From NCBI GenBank assembly GCA_002428605.1, contig DIXH01000066.1, positions 60,052-109,232 on the forward strand: a stretch of DNA of 49,181 bases. The letters run 5' to 3'. Shown here piece by piece: positions 1 through 9,051 of this stretch (position 1 is its first letter; every line of letters begins with the position of its first letter). The position numbers and the translations under genes were made by a program. The stretch comes from Clostridiaceae bacterium UBA6085 (GTDB taxonomy: Bacteria > Bacillota > Clostridia > Clostridiales > Clostridiaceae). The notes below the pieces were generated by a model. That model ran no database searches. It had not been told where the DNA came from and worked only from the letters and a program-made list of their open reading frames with translations.

Positions 1-152
1 TTGTAGTAGGCGCTGCGCGATATCCCGACAACCTTGACACCCTCGCTTATATCCTTGACCTTTCCCGTATGCAGCAGGCTCTTTACCTCAAGCACCTTGG
101 AAAAGACCTCAGGCAGTATCCTGCTGTTGACTATCAGAAATTTCTCATCCAT
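1..152 (-). CDS. pheB: PheB-like ACT-domain protein (UPF0735), 5' part only
   Basis: Only the first 50 codons lie in the window; the gene continues past the left edge. The start ATG at 152-150 is preceded by a GGAGG ribosome binding site seven bases upstream. The N-terminus (MDEKFLIVNSRILPEVFSKV, then a SRSAYYK helix-turn-helix-like segment) matches what I remember of the small UPF0735/PheB family, which has an N-terminal helical part and a C-terminal ACT domain and is often linked to amino-acid metabolism. It lies 23 bases downstream of the threonine dehydrogenase gene and is probably co-transcribed with it and kbl. The ACT domain itself is outside the window, so the family call rests on the N-terminus alone. 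Confidence 0.7.
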   Translation of the reverse strand, partial: MDEKFLIVNSRILPEVFSKVLEVKSLLHTGKVKDISEGVKVVGISRSAYY

Positions 153-175
153 TAATATTCCTCCAGTTTCTCTTC

Positions 176-1132
176 CTATGTTACAGCAAGCTTCTTCCGA
201 AGCTGAAAAAGCATGTCGGCAGCCATTCCTTCCAGGTCGTAGGACGGCTTGAAGCCCCATTCAAGGGAAGCTGCCGAGCAGTCCATGCTGTTCGGCCATG
301 AATCTGCAATCCCCTGTCTCACAGGGTCCACCTCGTATTCCAGCCTGAATTCCGGTATGTGCTTCCTTATCTCAGATGCCACCATTTCAGGATCAAATGA
401 CATGGCTGTGATGTTGAATGCGTTCCTGTGCACGAGTTTTCCCGGGTCAGCCTCCATAAGGTCAACCACTGCCTTAAGGGCATCCGGCATGTACATCATG
501 TCCATGAATGTGCCTGCAGCTATATACGAGGTGTAGCTTTTCTTCCTTATGGCATCATAGAATATATCCACGGCATAGTCCGTTGTCCCGCCGCCCGGCG
601 GTGTTACATACCCTATCAGCCCGGGAAACCTCACTCCTCTGGTATCAACTCCGAACTTCAGGTGGTAGTAGTCGCAAAGGAGCTCGCCTGATACCTTCGT
701 CACCCCGTATATCGTCCTTGGCCTCTGTATGGTATCCTGTGGAGTCATGACCTTTGGCGTCGATGGCCCGAATGCGCCGATGGAGCTCGGAGTGAAGAAG
801 CTTGCCCCGACTTCCCTTGCAGCTTCAAGGCCTGCCAGAAGCCCCCCCATGTTTATGTTCCATGCAAGCATTGGATCCTTTTCTGCGGTTGCGGACAAAA
901 GCGCCGCAAGATGAATTATCGTGTCAGGCCTATATTTCCCTGTGACCTCCATGAACCCGCTGCCATCTGTAACGTCAAGCAGTTCAAACGGACCCTCGGC
1001 TACCCTTGTCCCCTCCTGGGGCTTCCTGATGTCAGTTGCGAGTACATTATAGGTCCCGTAAATGCCCCGAAGGTGTGCTACAAGCTCTGAGCCAAGCTGG
1101 CCAAGCGCTCCGGTTACCAGTATGTTCTTCAT
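176..1132 (-). CDS. SDR-type L-threonine 3-dehydrogenase (NAD-dependent epimerase/dehydratase fold)
   Basis: A 318-residue extended short-chain dehydrogenase. The N-terminal GALGQLGSE is the Rossmann dinucleotide loop, and YGVTK near residue 142 is the YxxxK catalytic pair. The protein is of the short-chain threonine dehydrogenase class also found in animals, unrelated to the zinc-dependent Tdh of E. coli. It oxidises threonine to 2-amino-3-ketobutyrate, which the kbl product encoded 16 bases upstream cleaves with CoA. That pairing is the main reason for choosing threonine dehydrogenase over a sugar epimerase. It is cytosolic, with no signal peptide or membrane segment. A GGGGAG ribosome binding site lies upstream of the ATG at the end of the kbl-tdh spacer. 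Confidence 0.85.
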   Translation of the reverse strand: MKNILVTGALGQLGSELVAHLRGIYGTYNVLATDIRKPQEGTRVAEGPFELLDVTDGSGFMEVTGKYRPDTIIHLAALLSATAEKDPMLAWNINMGGLLAGLEAAREVGASFFTPSSIGAFGPSTPKVMTPQDTIQRPRTIYGVTKVSGELLCDYYHLKFGVDTRGVRFPGLIGYVTPPGGGTTDYAVDIFYDAIRKKSYTSYIAAGTFMDMMYMPDALKAVVDLMEADPGKLVHRNAFNITAMSFDPEMVASEIRKHIPEFRLEYEVDPVRQGIADSWPNSMDCSAASLEWGFKPSYDLEGMAADMLFQLRKKLAVT

Positions 1133-1148
1133 ACAAAAAAGTCTCCCC

Positions 1149-2339
1149 TTATATGACTCCGAGTTCCCTGCCTACCTTCTCGTAGGCTGAAAGGGCAATG
1201 TCCAGCATTTCTGTCGTATGTGCGGCAGTAGGCATGTTCCTGATCCTTCCTGTTCCCATGGGCACAGTCGGGAATGTTATGGCCTTGGCATACACGCCTT
1301 CCTCGAAAAGCCTCCTCGAGAATCTCTGCGCCTTTACTTCGTCCCCTATTATCACGGGAGTGATCGGCGTCTGAGAATTGCCGATGTTGAAGCCCATCTC
1401 CTTCAGCCTCTTCTTGAGGTACAGCCCGTTTTCCCAGAGCCTGTCGTGAAGCTCGGTGCTTTCCTCCATGATATCTATGGCTTCAATGCATGCCGCTGCG
1501 CTTGCAGGCGTCATGGAGGTCGAGAAGAGGAACGGCCTTGCCCTGACCTTCAGCCAGTCTATGAGGTCCTTTGTTCCCGCCACATAGCCTCCGACTACTC
1601 CTATAGCCTTCGAAAGCGTCCCCATCTGGAGGTCTATGTCCTTCGAATGCCCGAAATGCTTGACGGTACCAGCTCCCTTACCCATTACCCCTGAGCCATG
1701 GGCATCATCGATGTAGCTTATGAGGTCATATTCCCTGCAGGCTTCAACTATCCCGTTTATGTCAGCTACGTCTCCATCCATTGAGAAGACTCCGTCAGAA
1801 ATATACATGAGTTTCCCGTAAAGACCTGATTCTATGGCCTCTTTCGCCTTGGCCCTCAGGTCATCCATATCCTGATGCCTGACCCTTATTATCTTCGCCC
1901 CTGACAGCCTGCACCCGTCGATTATCGATGCATGGTTCAGCTCATCAGACAGTATGGCATCATCCTTTGTCATTATCGCGGAAATCGCACCCATATTGCA
2001 GTTGAAGCCGCTCTGGAATGCAATTGCCGCCTCAGTCCCCTTGAACCTTGCGATCCTCTTCTCGAGCTCGTCGTGGACCTGAAGCGTTCCGTTTATCGTC
2101 CTTACTGCACCTGCGCCCACACCATACCTGTTGGTCGCCTCCACAGCCTTTTCCTTCAGCCTCTTGTCTGTGGCAAGCCCCAGATAGTTGTTTGATGAAA
2201 GGTTTATGAATTCCTTTCCTCCGATTTCAATCACCGGTCCGTTAGCCCCGTCAAGGATGTTTATCTCGTTGTAGAGTCCCTTCGATTTAAGCTCCGCCAG
2301 ATTTTCCCTCAAGAATTTTTCCAGCACTCTGCTGCCCAT
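1149..2339 (-). CDS. kbl: Glycine C-acetyltransferase (2-amino-3-ketobutyrate CoA ligase)
   Basis: A PLP-dependent alpha-oxoamine synthase of 396 residues, the usual length. It cleaves 2-amino-3-ketobutyrate with CoA into glycine and acetyl-CoA. Visible landmarks are the NNYLGLATDKR segment of the N-terminal substrate site, the DDAHGSGVMGKGAG loop, and GTLSKAIGVVGGY, which contains the Schiff-base lysine. The start ATG has a very strong AGGAGG site six to seven bases upstream. It is the first gene of a kbl-tdh-pheB operon, so its product works directly on the product of the next gene. A sigma-A type promoter is visible upstream. Related 8-amino-7-oxononanoate synthases (BioF) look similar, but the neighbour argues for Kbl. 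Confidence 0.93.
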   Translation of the reverse strand: MGSRVLEKFLRENLAELKSKGLYNEINILDGANGPVIEIGGKEFINLSSNNYLGLATDKRLKEKAVEATNRYGVGAGAVRTINGTLQVHDELEKRIARFKGTEAAIAFQSGFNCNMGAISAIMTKDDAILSDELNHASIIDGCRLSGAKIIRVRHQDMDDLRAKAKEAIESGLYGKLMYISDGVFSMDGDVADINGIVEACREYDLISYIDDAHGSGVMGKGAGTVKHFGHSKDIDLQMGTLSKAIGVVGGYVAGTKDLIDWLKVRARPFLFSTSMTPASAAACIEAIDIMEESTELHDRLWENGLYLKKRLKEMGFNIGNSQTPITPVIIGDEVKAQRFSRRLFEEGVYAKAITFPTVPMGTGRIRNMPTAAHTTEMLDIALSAYEKVGRELGVI

Positions 2340-2393
2340 TTCGCTCCTCCTTGTTCTTCATTCATTTACAAATTCAAGAATCTGTCCACCTTC

Positions 2394-2422
2394 ATTATAT
2401 CAAAACCTTTTCATGTTGTTTA
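2394..2422 (-). promoter_or_regulatory. Sigma-A promoter of the kbl operon
   Basis: On the minus strand a TATAAT -10 box (2399-2394) is preceded, after 17 bases, by TAAACA (2422-2417), which matches four of six -35 positions. The leader to the kbl start would be about 50 nt. The rest of the 2340-2627 gap holds the divergent promoter and palindrome of the helicase gene. Confidence 0.55.
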
Positions 2423-2520
2423 CCGGTTTAAAAAAATATCTTTAAAGACTTCATCTTAAGTATATGGTTCCGGAGAACCTGGTCCGGGAGATTGCATCAG
2501 GAATTTAAATCGCCTTTGAT

Positions 2521-2549
2521 TTTGTATCCGGATGACTTTGTGGTAAAAT
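2521..2549 (+). promoter_or_regulatory. Extended -10 promoter of the SNF2 helicase operon
   Basis: TGGTAAAAT at 2541-2549 is an extended -10 box. The -35 region 17 bases upstream (TTTGTA) is weak, as is usual for extended -10 promoters. Transcription would start near 2556, just before the 26-bp palindrome at 2558. Confidence 0.5.
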
Positions 2550-2557
2550 GATAGGTG

Positions 2558-2583
2558 GCATTCAAGAAAGCTTTCTTGAATGC
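2558..2583. repeat. Perfect 26-bp palindrome at the expected transcript start of the helicase operon
   Basis: The two 13-base arms GCATTCAAGAAAG and CTTTCTTGAATGC are exact reverse complements with no spacer. The palindrome covers about +3 to +28 of the predicted transcript. It could be an operator for a dimeric repressor or a 5' mRNA hairpin. It lies 45 bases upstream of the likely start codon at 2628. Confidence 0.85.
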
Positions 2584-2627
2584 ATAATGGTAAATTTCAA
2601 CTAAGGATCCGAAGGAAGGTACAGAAG

Positions 2628-5600
2628 ATGACGTTCTCAAGGCAATATCTCGTCGAGCTGGCAGGTTCATCAGCCGTCTACGACAGAGCCTCAATATATT
2701 CCAGGGACAGAAGAGTCACCGCGCTAAACGTAAGCGGAACTCAGGTAAGGTCTACAGTAAAGGGCACGAAGCTATACAGCACCTACATTGAAATGGGAGC
2801 TGGCGGAGCGGTCGAGGACTATTACTGCTCATGCCCCTCCTATGAATCCAGCGGAGAGGCATGCAAGCATGTCCTCGCTACCCTCATGTCACTTGAAAGG
2901 GTGGACCTGGGAAGACAGGTGAACATATTCAGGCAGGGCAAACCCCCTGTCCAGTCGGGAAGGTCAGCCAGGGCTCTCATAGAGGGGATCTCGACGGCCA
3001 CTCTTGACGTATCTCCGGAAGAGCTGGAAATCGAGGTCTTCCTTGAAGAAGAGGATGGCTTTGATACAACTACCTCTCTTAGGATACGATCCGGGAAGGA
3101 CAAGCTGCATTTTGAAAAAAGCATGGACGAGTTCCTGGACAGGTGGTCTGAAGGACTGATCAAGGCAGACAAGCCCTACGATGAGCTTTTCGAATATCTT
3201 TACAGCATCTATCTGGTACTTTCAGTCCCATCAGATCCATACGTAAAATCCAGGACAGTTGTCAGGGGAGACCGGTTCCTCCTTTCACCTCAGATGCTGA
3301 AGAAGGTCCTGAGGATCCTTGTCGGTGAAACCATCCACTATACCAGTCCCTTCGCAGGCGGTATGACCGGAGTCAGGAAAGAGCCTGTTGTGGTTTCAGA
3401 TGTGTCACCGAAGATAAGCTACAGTATCAGCGAGAAGTCAGGCAATCTGTCTTTAAGGGTTAAGCTCGACAAAGGCTGCCATTTTCTTGATGAGACCGCT
3501 GCTGTATTCCATGAGCCCGGGATCCTCGGTATAGTACCCGACAGGGAGCTTAAGACAATAAGGACGATCAACTCTACGATACTCCAGAAGGAGGATGGCG
3601 GATTCATCCCCATACCACAAGACCTGAGGGACAAATTCCTTTCGGGCGTCCTTCCCGAGCTTGGAAGGACAGGCCAGGTCATCCTGGACGGTGCGCTACA
3701 GGAAAAGATAATAACCGAGGAGCTCAGGCCTGAGGTCTATCTTGATATCCACGAGAACAGCATAACAGCCAAGCTGAAGTTCAGGTATGGAGACTATACC
3801 GTAAGGGAGAACAGCGACACTCTGGTCAGGGACAATCTGGGGAATGAGATCCTCATGAAGGAGACCGGAATAGTAATCGTAAGGGACATCCCGAGGGAAG
3901 AGGAGATAATGAGCGTCTTCGAGGACTGTGAGTTCAGGCTTTTCATGGACCATATGTACCTTGACGGCGATGAGGAGATATGGGTCTTCCTGACAAAAGG
4001 TCTCCCGCTCCTGAAGGAAAGGGCTGAGGTATACTACAGCGACGATTTCAGGAAGATCACTTCAAAGGGTGCATCCTCACCAGGAATATCGCTGTCTTCA
4101 AAGGACGGAGCCAGCTACCTTGAGTTTTCTTTCGACCTTCCTGAAGGCCTTTCCTCGCATGAGCTGCTGGAGATCCTTGGGTCCTCGAAGGACGGAAGGA
4201 AGTACCACCGTCTGAAGGACGGCACGTTCATCGACACGCTTGACTCAAGCCTCAAGGCCCTCAGCGAGGTAGCAACAAGCCTTGGACTTAAGGAAAAGGA
4301 CCTGAAGGATGGAAGCATCCAGGTTCCTGTGAGCAGGGCGCTTTATCTTGAAGAAGCTCTCAAGGACACCGGCATACACTTCAGCAAGGATGCTCATGTA
4401 AGCGAGATGATCGCGAGGATAAGGGACCCTAAATCCTTCGACTTCAGGATACCTGCGAACTACAGGTCCGTGCTCAGGGATTACCAGAAGACAGGTGTAA
4501 AGTGGATGAAGGCCCTTGAATCAGGCGGACTCTGCGGGATACTGGCCGATGACATGGGACTTGGAAAGACACTTCAGGTCATAACGCTCATTGACAGCGG
4601 AGACAAGTCTCTCCCGTCCCTTGTTGTGGCACCCACAAGCCTAGTATACAACTGGAAGGCTGAAATCGAGAAGTTCGGCCCCGGTCTCAGGGTCCTTGTA
4701 GTAGACGGCTCCAGAAAGACCAGGGAAACCCTTGTCACACTTGCTGGAGACCACGATATAGTCCTCACCTCCTATCCCCTTGTAAGGAAGGACCAGGACC
4801 TCTATGCGGATATGGACTTCAATTACTGCATACTTGACGAGGCCCAGCATATAAAGAACCCGGTGACATCAGCGGCAAAGAGCGTAAAGTCTATCAAATC
4901 CAGGTACAGGCTTGCAATGACAGGAACTCCGGTGGAGAATACCCTCACGGAGCTTTGGTCCATATTCGACTTCCTCATGCCAGGCTATCTTGGTACACAC
5001 AGAAGGTTCCTGGAGAGGTACGAGAAGCCAATAACCTCCGATGGCGACAAGGATGCCCTCAGGAACCTGGTTTCACACGTGAAGCCGTTCATCCTGAGAA
5101 GGCTGAAGAAGGACGTCCTGAAGGAGCTGCCCGACAAGATAGAGACCAGGCTCCTCCTTGACATGGACGAGTCACAGAAGAAGGTGTACGTCGCAAAGCT
5201 TTCTGAAGCTAAGAAGGAGATCACAGGGGAGTCAAGGCACAGCCACATAAAGATACTCTCACTCCTTACCAGGCTCAGACAGACCTGCAACCATCCGGCT
5301 CTTGTGGTCGACGGGTACAGGGGCAGGAGCGCGAAGCTGGATGCTCTCATGGAGCTTGTCGATGAAAGCATAAAGGGCGGCCACAAGGTTCTGGTATTCT
5401 CACAGTTCACCTCCATGCTGGCGATAATACGCCGGGAGCTTGAGGCAAACGGTCATCCCTGCCTCTATCTTGACGGCGGAGTGGATTCAAGGGACAGGAT
5501 CGACCTTGTCAATTCCTTCCAGAACGGAGAACGGAACATATTCCTCATATCCCTCAAGGCAGGAGGAACAGGCCTCAACCTCACCGAAGCTGATGTCGTG

Positions 5601-5837
5601 GTGCATTTCGACCCGTGGTGGAATCCGGCGGTGGAGGACCAGGCGACAGACAGGGCGTACAGGATAGGCCAGAAGAACAAGGTCCAGGTATACAGGTTCA
5701 TCACGGCAGGTACGATCGAAGAGAAGATAGTATCGCTTCAGGAAAGGAAAAAGGATATGGTCGACTCGGTAATAAAGCCTGGAGAAACCATACTTGGAAA
5801 GCTTACTGAAAAGGAGATAGAAGGTCTGTTCAGCTAA
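2628..5837 (+). CDS. SWIM zinc-finger SNF2-family DEAD/DEAH helicase
   Basis: A 1069-residue Swi2/Snf2 ATPase that would move along or remodel DNA-bound protein complexes in the cytosol. A SWIM zinc finger is near the N-terminus (C67, C69, C79, H81). A long central region follows that is typical of bacterial Snf2 proteins, then the two RecA lobes. Lobe 1 has Walker A in DDMGLGKT near residue 645 and DEAQ near 736. Lobe 2 has FSQFTSML, GGTGLNLTEAD and DRAYRIGQ toward the C-terminus. I placed the start at 2628 because a GAAGGAAGG site precedes this ATG. The in-frame ATG at 2580 lies inside a palindrome without a ribosome binding site. The gene leads an operon with the methyltransferase and MATE genes. 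Bacterial SWIM/SNF2 proteins are of unclear function; some belong to defence islands, but the neighbours here are not defence genes. Confidence 0.9.
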   Translation: MTFSRQYLVELAGSSAVYDRASIYSRDRRVTALNVSGTQVRSTVKGTKLYSTYIEMGAGGAVEDYYCSCPSYESSGEACKHVLATLMSLERVDLGRQVNIFRQGKPPVQSGRSARALIEGISTATLDVSPEELEIEVFLEEEDGFDTTTSLRIRSGKDKLHFEKSMDEFLDRWSEGLIKADKPYDELFEYLYSIYLVLSVPSDPYVKSRTVVRGDRFLLSPQMLKKVLRILVGETIHYTSPFAGGMTGVRKEPVVVSDVSPKISYSISEKSGNLSLRVKLDKGCHFLDETAAVFHEPGILGIVPDRELKTIRTINSTILQKEDGGFIPIPQDLRDKFLSGVLPELGRTGQVILDGALQEKIITEELRPEVYLDIHENSITAKLKFRYGDYTVRENSDTLVRDNLGNEILMKETGIVIVRDIPREEEIMSVFEDCEFRLFMDHMYLDGDEEIWVFLTKGLPLLKERAEVYYSDDFRKITSKGASSPGISLSSKDGASYLEFSFDLPEGLSSHELLEILGSSKDGRKYHRLKDGTFIDTLDSSLKALSEVATSLGLKEKDLKDGSIQVPVSRALYLEEALKDTGIHFSKDAHVSEMIARIRDPKSFDFRIPANYRSVLRDYQKTGVKWMKALESGGLCGILADDMGLGKTLQVITLIDSGDKSLPSLVVAPTSLVYNWKAEIEKFGPGLRVLVVDGSRKTRETLVTLAGDHDIVLTSYPLVRKDQDLYADMDFNYCILDEAQHIKNPVTSAAKSVKSIKSRYRLAMTGTPVENTLTELWSIFDFLMPGYLGTHRRFLERYEKPITSDGDKDALRNLVSHVKPFILRRLKKDVLKELPDKIETRLLLDMDESQKKVYVAKLSEAKKEITGESRHSHIKILSLLTRLRQTCNHPALVVDGYRGRSAKLDALMELVDESIKGGHKVLVFSQFTSMLAIIRRELEANGHPCLYLDGGVDSRDRIDLVNSFQNGERNIFLISLKAGGTGLNLTEADVVVHFDPWWNPAVEDQATDRAYRIGQKNKVQVYRFITAGTIEEKIVSLQERKKDMVDSVIKPGETILGKLTEKEIEGLFS

Positions 5838-5884
5838 AGCACAATATTTTAGTGGCGGATAATGTCCGTTCGAAGGAGAAGACA

Positions 5885-7060
5885 ATGCTTACAAAGTTCT
5901 ACCTAAAACAAGGAAAGGGAAGAAAGGCTGAAAAGGGCCATCCCTGGATCTATACCGATGAGATAGAAGGCTACGACGGAGAATATACCAACGGCGACAT
6001 CATCGAGGTCTACAACTCAAGGGGCAGGTTCATCGGCAAGGGCTTCATCAACGACAGCTCCAAGATCTCGATCCGCCTCATGACAAGGAATCAGGAGGAC
6101 GAGATAGGCTACGAGTTCCTGAGGATGAGGCTTAAGAACGCCTTTGACTACAGGTCCAGGGTCATAGACACAACAAGCTGCAGGATGGTCTTCGGCGAGG
6201 CTGACTTCCTTCCCGGCCTCACAATCGACAAATTCGGAGATATATATGTCATCCAGAGCCTTGCCCTCGGTATTGACAGGTTCAAGAAGGATATCGTGGA
6301 TATCCTGATGAAGGACCATGGAGCAAGGGGTGTCTATGAGAGAAGCGACGTCGCTGTAAGGGCCCTCGAGGGAATGGAAGAGACTAAGGGATTCCTGACA
6401 GAGCCATTTGATACCATGGTGGAGATCATTGAAAATGGCGTCAGATATATCGTAGACATAGATAACGGACAGAAGACAGGCTTCTTCCTTGACCAGAAGG
6501 AGAACAGGAAGGCGATACACAGACTGGTAAAAGGTGCAGAGGTCCTGGATTGCTTCACCCATACAGGCTCCTTCGCACTAAACGCCGGGATCGCAGGTGC
6601 AAAGTCAGTCCTCGGGCTGGACATATCTCAGCATGCCATCGATTTTGCCAGGAAAAACGCTGAACTGAACGGCCTTGAGGACAGGGTAAGCTTCGAAGTC
6701 CACAACGCATTCGACATTCTTCCCGTATGGGCAAAAGAAGGCAGGAAGTACGATGTGGTAATACTCGACCCGCCTGCCTTCACAAAGTCAAGGGACAGCA
6801 TAGCCGGAGCAAGAAGGGGCTACAAGGAGATAAACCTCAGGGGAATAAAGCTGGTCAGGGATGGCGGCTTCCTTGTCACCTGCTCGTGCTCCCACTTCAT
6901 GAGCGAGGAGCTTCTCAGGGAAACCATAGTTGAAGCAGCGAGAGACGCAGGAAGGACGCTCCGTCAGGTCGAGTTTCGGACACAGAGCGCAGACCACCCG
7001 ATACTCATGACCTCGGATGAGACCTACTACCTGAAGTTCTTCGTGTTCCAAGTGGTATAG
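5885..7060 (+). CDS. RlmI-like class I SAM-dependent rRNA methyltransferase
   Basis: A 391-residue protein with an N-terminal PUA-type RNA-binding domain (about 1-75, containing KGHPWIY), a linker domain, and a C-terminal Rossmann methyltransferase domain. The SAM loop is VLDCFTHTGSFAL near residue 220. The motif IV-like DPPAFTKS is near residue 295, and a TCSCSH motif follows with the cysteine expected of a 5-methylcytosine-type enzyme. The family modifies cytosines of 23S rRNA (RlmI/YccW group). The start at 5885 has a GAAGGAGAAG site; the in-frame GTG 33 bases upstream has none. It lies 47 bases after the helicase gene and one base before the MATE gene, so all three are probably one transcript. 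Confidence 0.88.
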   Translation: MLTKFYLKQGKGRKAEKGHPWIYTDEIEGYDGEYTNGDIIEVYNSRGRFIGKGFINDSSKISIRLMTRNQEDEIGYEFLRMRLKNAFDYRSRVIDTTSCRMVFGEADFLPGLTIDKFGDIYVIQSLALGIDRFKKDIVDILMKDHGARGVYERSDVAVRALEGMEETKGFLTEPFDTMVEIIENGVRYIVDIDNGQKTGFFLDQKENRKAIHRLVKGAEVLDCFTHTGSFALNAGIAGAKSVLGLDISQHAIDFARKNAELNGLEDRVSFEVHNAFDILPVWAKEGRKYDVVILDPPAFTKSRDSIAGARRGYKEINLRGIKLVRDGGFLVTCSCSHFMSEELLRETIVEAARDAGRTLRQVEFRTQSADHPILMTSDETYYLKFFVFQVV

Positions 7061-7061
7061 C

Positions 7062-8402
7062 ATGCATTTCTCAAGGTCCTCGGCAAGGGATGTACTGAGG
7101 CTTGCCCTGCCCGCAGTATTCGAGCAGGTCCTCGTCATGCTGGTATTCACGCTTGACACGGTCATGGTCGGAAGATACGGAGGCAGCCAGGCCCTGGCAG
7201 CCATTGGCGTCAGCGCAGAGATGGTTGCTACGGTCTCCAACATTTTCGTTGGGATGGGAATTTCAATAGCTACCACAAGCCTTGTGGCCAGGAGCTTCGG
7301 AGCAGGCAGGCTGAAAAGGGCTGAAGAGTATGCAACTCTTGGTATCCTTGCTGCTGTAGCCTCAGCCATCGTTATAGCTGTTCTCGTATTCCTGTTTGCG
7401 GGAAGTGCCGTCAGGGCGGCTGGCGCCGAGGCATCTGTCCATACGATCGCCTCAGGCTACCTGAAGATCGTTTCCGTAGCAATATTCTTCAGCATGGTAC
7501 TCAGCTCGGTCAACGCGGTTCTAAGAGGCTACGGAAATACAAGGGTCCCCTTTGCCGCTTCTGCCATAACCACACTGACAAACCTCATCCTTGACTACGG
7601 CCTCATATTTGGAAACCTGGGAATGCCTGAGCTTGGCGTGCAGGGCGCAGCAATTGCCACAGTCATCGCCCAGGCTCTCGGCCTCTCATTCAGCGCCGCC
7701 TACATGATGAATCGTTCAAGGGTCAAGCCTGGGCTTTCCCATATCAGGACTCTTGATATACAGAGGCTGAAGTCATTCTTCAGGTTGTCGGTTCCGGCTT
7801 CCCTGCAGGAGGGCTCGATAAGCCTTGTCAGGCTGCTGGGGCAGTTCATGATCGTGGGGCTCGGTACGAAGGCCCTCGCAGCGAACACCATGGCCACGAT
7901 GATCGAGTCGATCTCCTTCATGCCCGGCTGGGGGTTCGCACTTGCGGCTTCATCGCTTGTCGGCCTGAAGGTCGGTGAGGGTGACCATGACGGGGCGAGG
8001 GAATACGCCTATACCTCAGTCATCATGGGCTCTGCGGTAATGGGTGTCATATCCCTCCTCTTCCTTGTGTTTCCTCAGCAGCTGATCTCCATGTTCGTGT
8101 CAGGCGGCGAGGAGGATGTGGTGAGGCTCGGGGCGCTATGCCTTGCAATCGGAGCCTTCGAGCAGCCCACCATGGGGGCATCCATGGTCTCCGCAGGTGT
8201 GCTGAGGGGAATGGGTGACACAGGCACTCCATTCAAGGTATCCTTCTTCACCTCCTGGTTCATAAGGATGCCTCTGACTATAGTATTCGTACTTTTCCTC
8301 AAGTCTCCTGTCTGGATGGTTTGGGTAATAACCGCAGCCTACTGGCTGGCAGACTCCATATTTCTCCTGAAGTCCATGGACAGGAAACTGAAGGAGCTTT
8401 GA
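7062..8402 (+). CDS. MATE family multidrug/Na+ antiporter
   Basis: A 446-residue membrane protein with about twelve hydrophobic segments in two similar halves, as in MATE transporters. MATE signatures include LALPAVFEQVL and DTVMVGRYGG in the first helices, the LRGYGNTRVPF segment after helix 5, and its counterpart LRGMGDTGTPF in the second half. It would export cationic drugs or metabolites in exchange for Na+ or H+. The substrate cannot be told from sequence. The ATG begins one base after the methyltransferase stop codon, so translation is probably coupled. A strong bidirectional terminator follows. A second, unrelated MATE gene lies at 23557. Confidence 0.9.
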   Translation: MHFSRSSARDVLRLALPAVFEQVLVMLVFTLDTVMVGRYGGSQALAAIGVSAEMVATVSNIFVGMGISIATTSLVARSFGAGRLKRAEEYATLGILAAVASAIVIAVLVFLFAGSAVRAAGAEASVHTIASGYLKIVSVAIFFSMVLSSVNAVLRGYGNTRVPFAASAITTLTNLILDYGLIFGNLGMPELGVQGAAIATVIAQALGLSFSAAYMMNRSRVKPGLSHIRTLDIQRLKSFFRLSVPASLQEGSISLVRLLGQFMIVGLGTKALAANTMATMIESISFMPGWGFALAASSLVGLKVGEGDHDGAREYAYTSVIMGSAVMGVISLLFLVFPQQLISMFVSGGEEDVVRLGALCLAIGAFEQPTMGASMVSAGVLRGMGDTGTPFKVSFFTSWFIRMPLTIVFVLFLKSPVWMVWVITAAYWLADSIFLLKSMDRKLKEL

Positions 8403-8407
8403 CTGGC

Positions 8408-8446
8408 AAAAGGATGGCCCCTGAAGATTTCAGGGACCATCCTTTT
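8408..8446. terminator. Bidirectional rho-independent terminator between MATE and TPR genes
   Basis: AAAAGGATGG and CCCTGAA pair with TTCAGGG and CCATCCTTTT around a three-base loop, giving a long stem flanked by A and T tracts on both strands. It ends the helicase-methyltransferase-MATE operon from the left and the twelve-gene minus-strand operon from the right. The last codons of the TPR gene abut it. Confidence 0.9.
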
Positions 8447-9051
8447 CATATGTCCATATCAGATTCCAGGCCTTTTGCCCTGATGACATCAAGCCTTGCA
8501 AGATCTTCCTTCTTAAGGCTTCTGAAGTATTCTGAGCGCTTAAGGTATGCTGTCTTCAGAAGGTCCCGCCTTCCGGCATGCTCGAAATAGGCGATCGCCT
8601 TTCCGATCTGGTCCTGGGCTTTCATGTGGTCCTTCATACTGAAGCTGATGCCTGACATCTCAAGATATGCCTCTCCCCTGATGTCGCTTTCCTTTGATTT
8701 TTCAATAGCCCTGCTGAAATACCCATAAGCCTTCTTCAGGTCCTTAAGCCGTATGCATATCCTTCCGGCAAGAAGTCTCGCCTTCTCCTCCTCTTCCCTG
8801 CATCCAAGCTTCATGAACGCTTCAATCGCCTTATCCGCATTTTCAAGTGCGCTTTCAGGATTTCCCATCAGCAAATGGATGTTTGCGATGTTGACAAGGG
8901 TCTTGGGAAGCTCAGGACCAAGCTTCAGCTTTTCCTCCACTGCCAGGCTCTGCTCGAATATCACAAGCGCTTCCTTGAGGTTCCCTCTTGATATTTCAAT
9001 TATCGCATCCTTGTTGAACCTTACCAGAGCCTCAGCTATCACATTGCCCAT
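8446..9051 (-). CDS. TPR protein (last gene of caspase/CHAT/C25 operon)
   Basis: A 201-residue soluble protein made of helical tetratricopeptide-like repeats. Examples are RGNLKEALVIFEQSLAVEEK, MGNPESALENADKAIEAF and KDLKKAYGYFSRAIEKSKES. Such repeats bind other proteins. It overlaps the preceding TPR gene by 20 bases in another frame, with its own GGAGTGCAGG site, so the two are translated in a coupled way. It is the twelfth and last gene of the operon that starts at 18767. TPR regions are common partners or fused parts of CHAT peptidases, so it may be the sensor or adaptor of that enzyme. No enzymatic motif is visible. Confidence 0.75.
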   Translation of the reverse strand: MGNVIAEALVRFNKDAIIEISRGNLKEALVIFEQSLAVEEKLKLGPELPKTLVNIANIHLLMGNPESALENADKAIEAFMKLGCREEEEKARLLAGRICIRLKDLKKAYGYFSRAIEKSKESDIRGEAYLEMSGISFSMKDHMKAQDQIGKAIAYFEHAGRRDLLKTAYLKRSEYFRSLKKEDLARLDVIRAKGLESDMDI

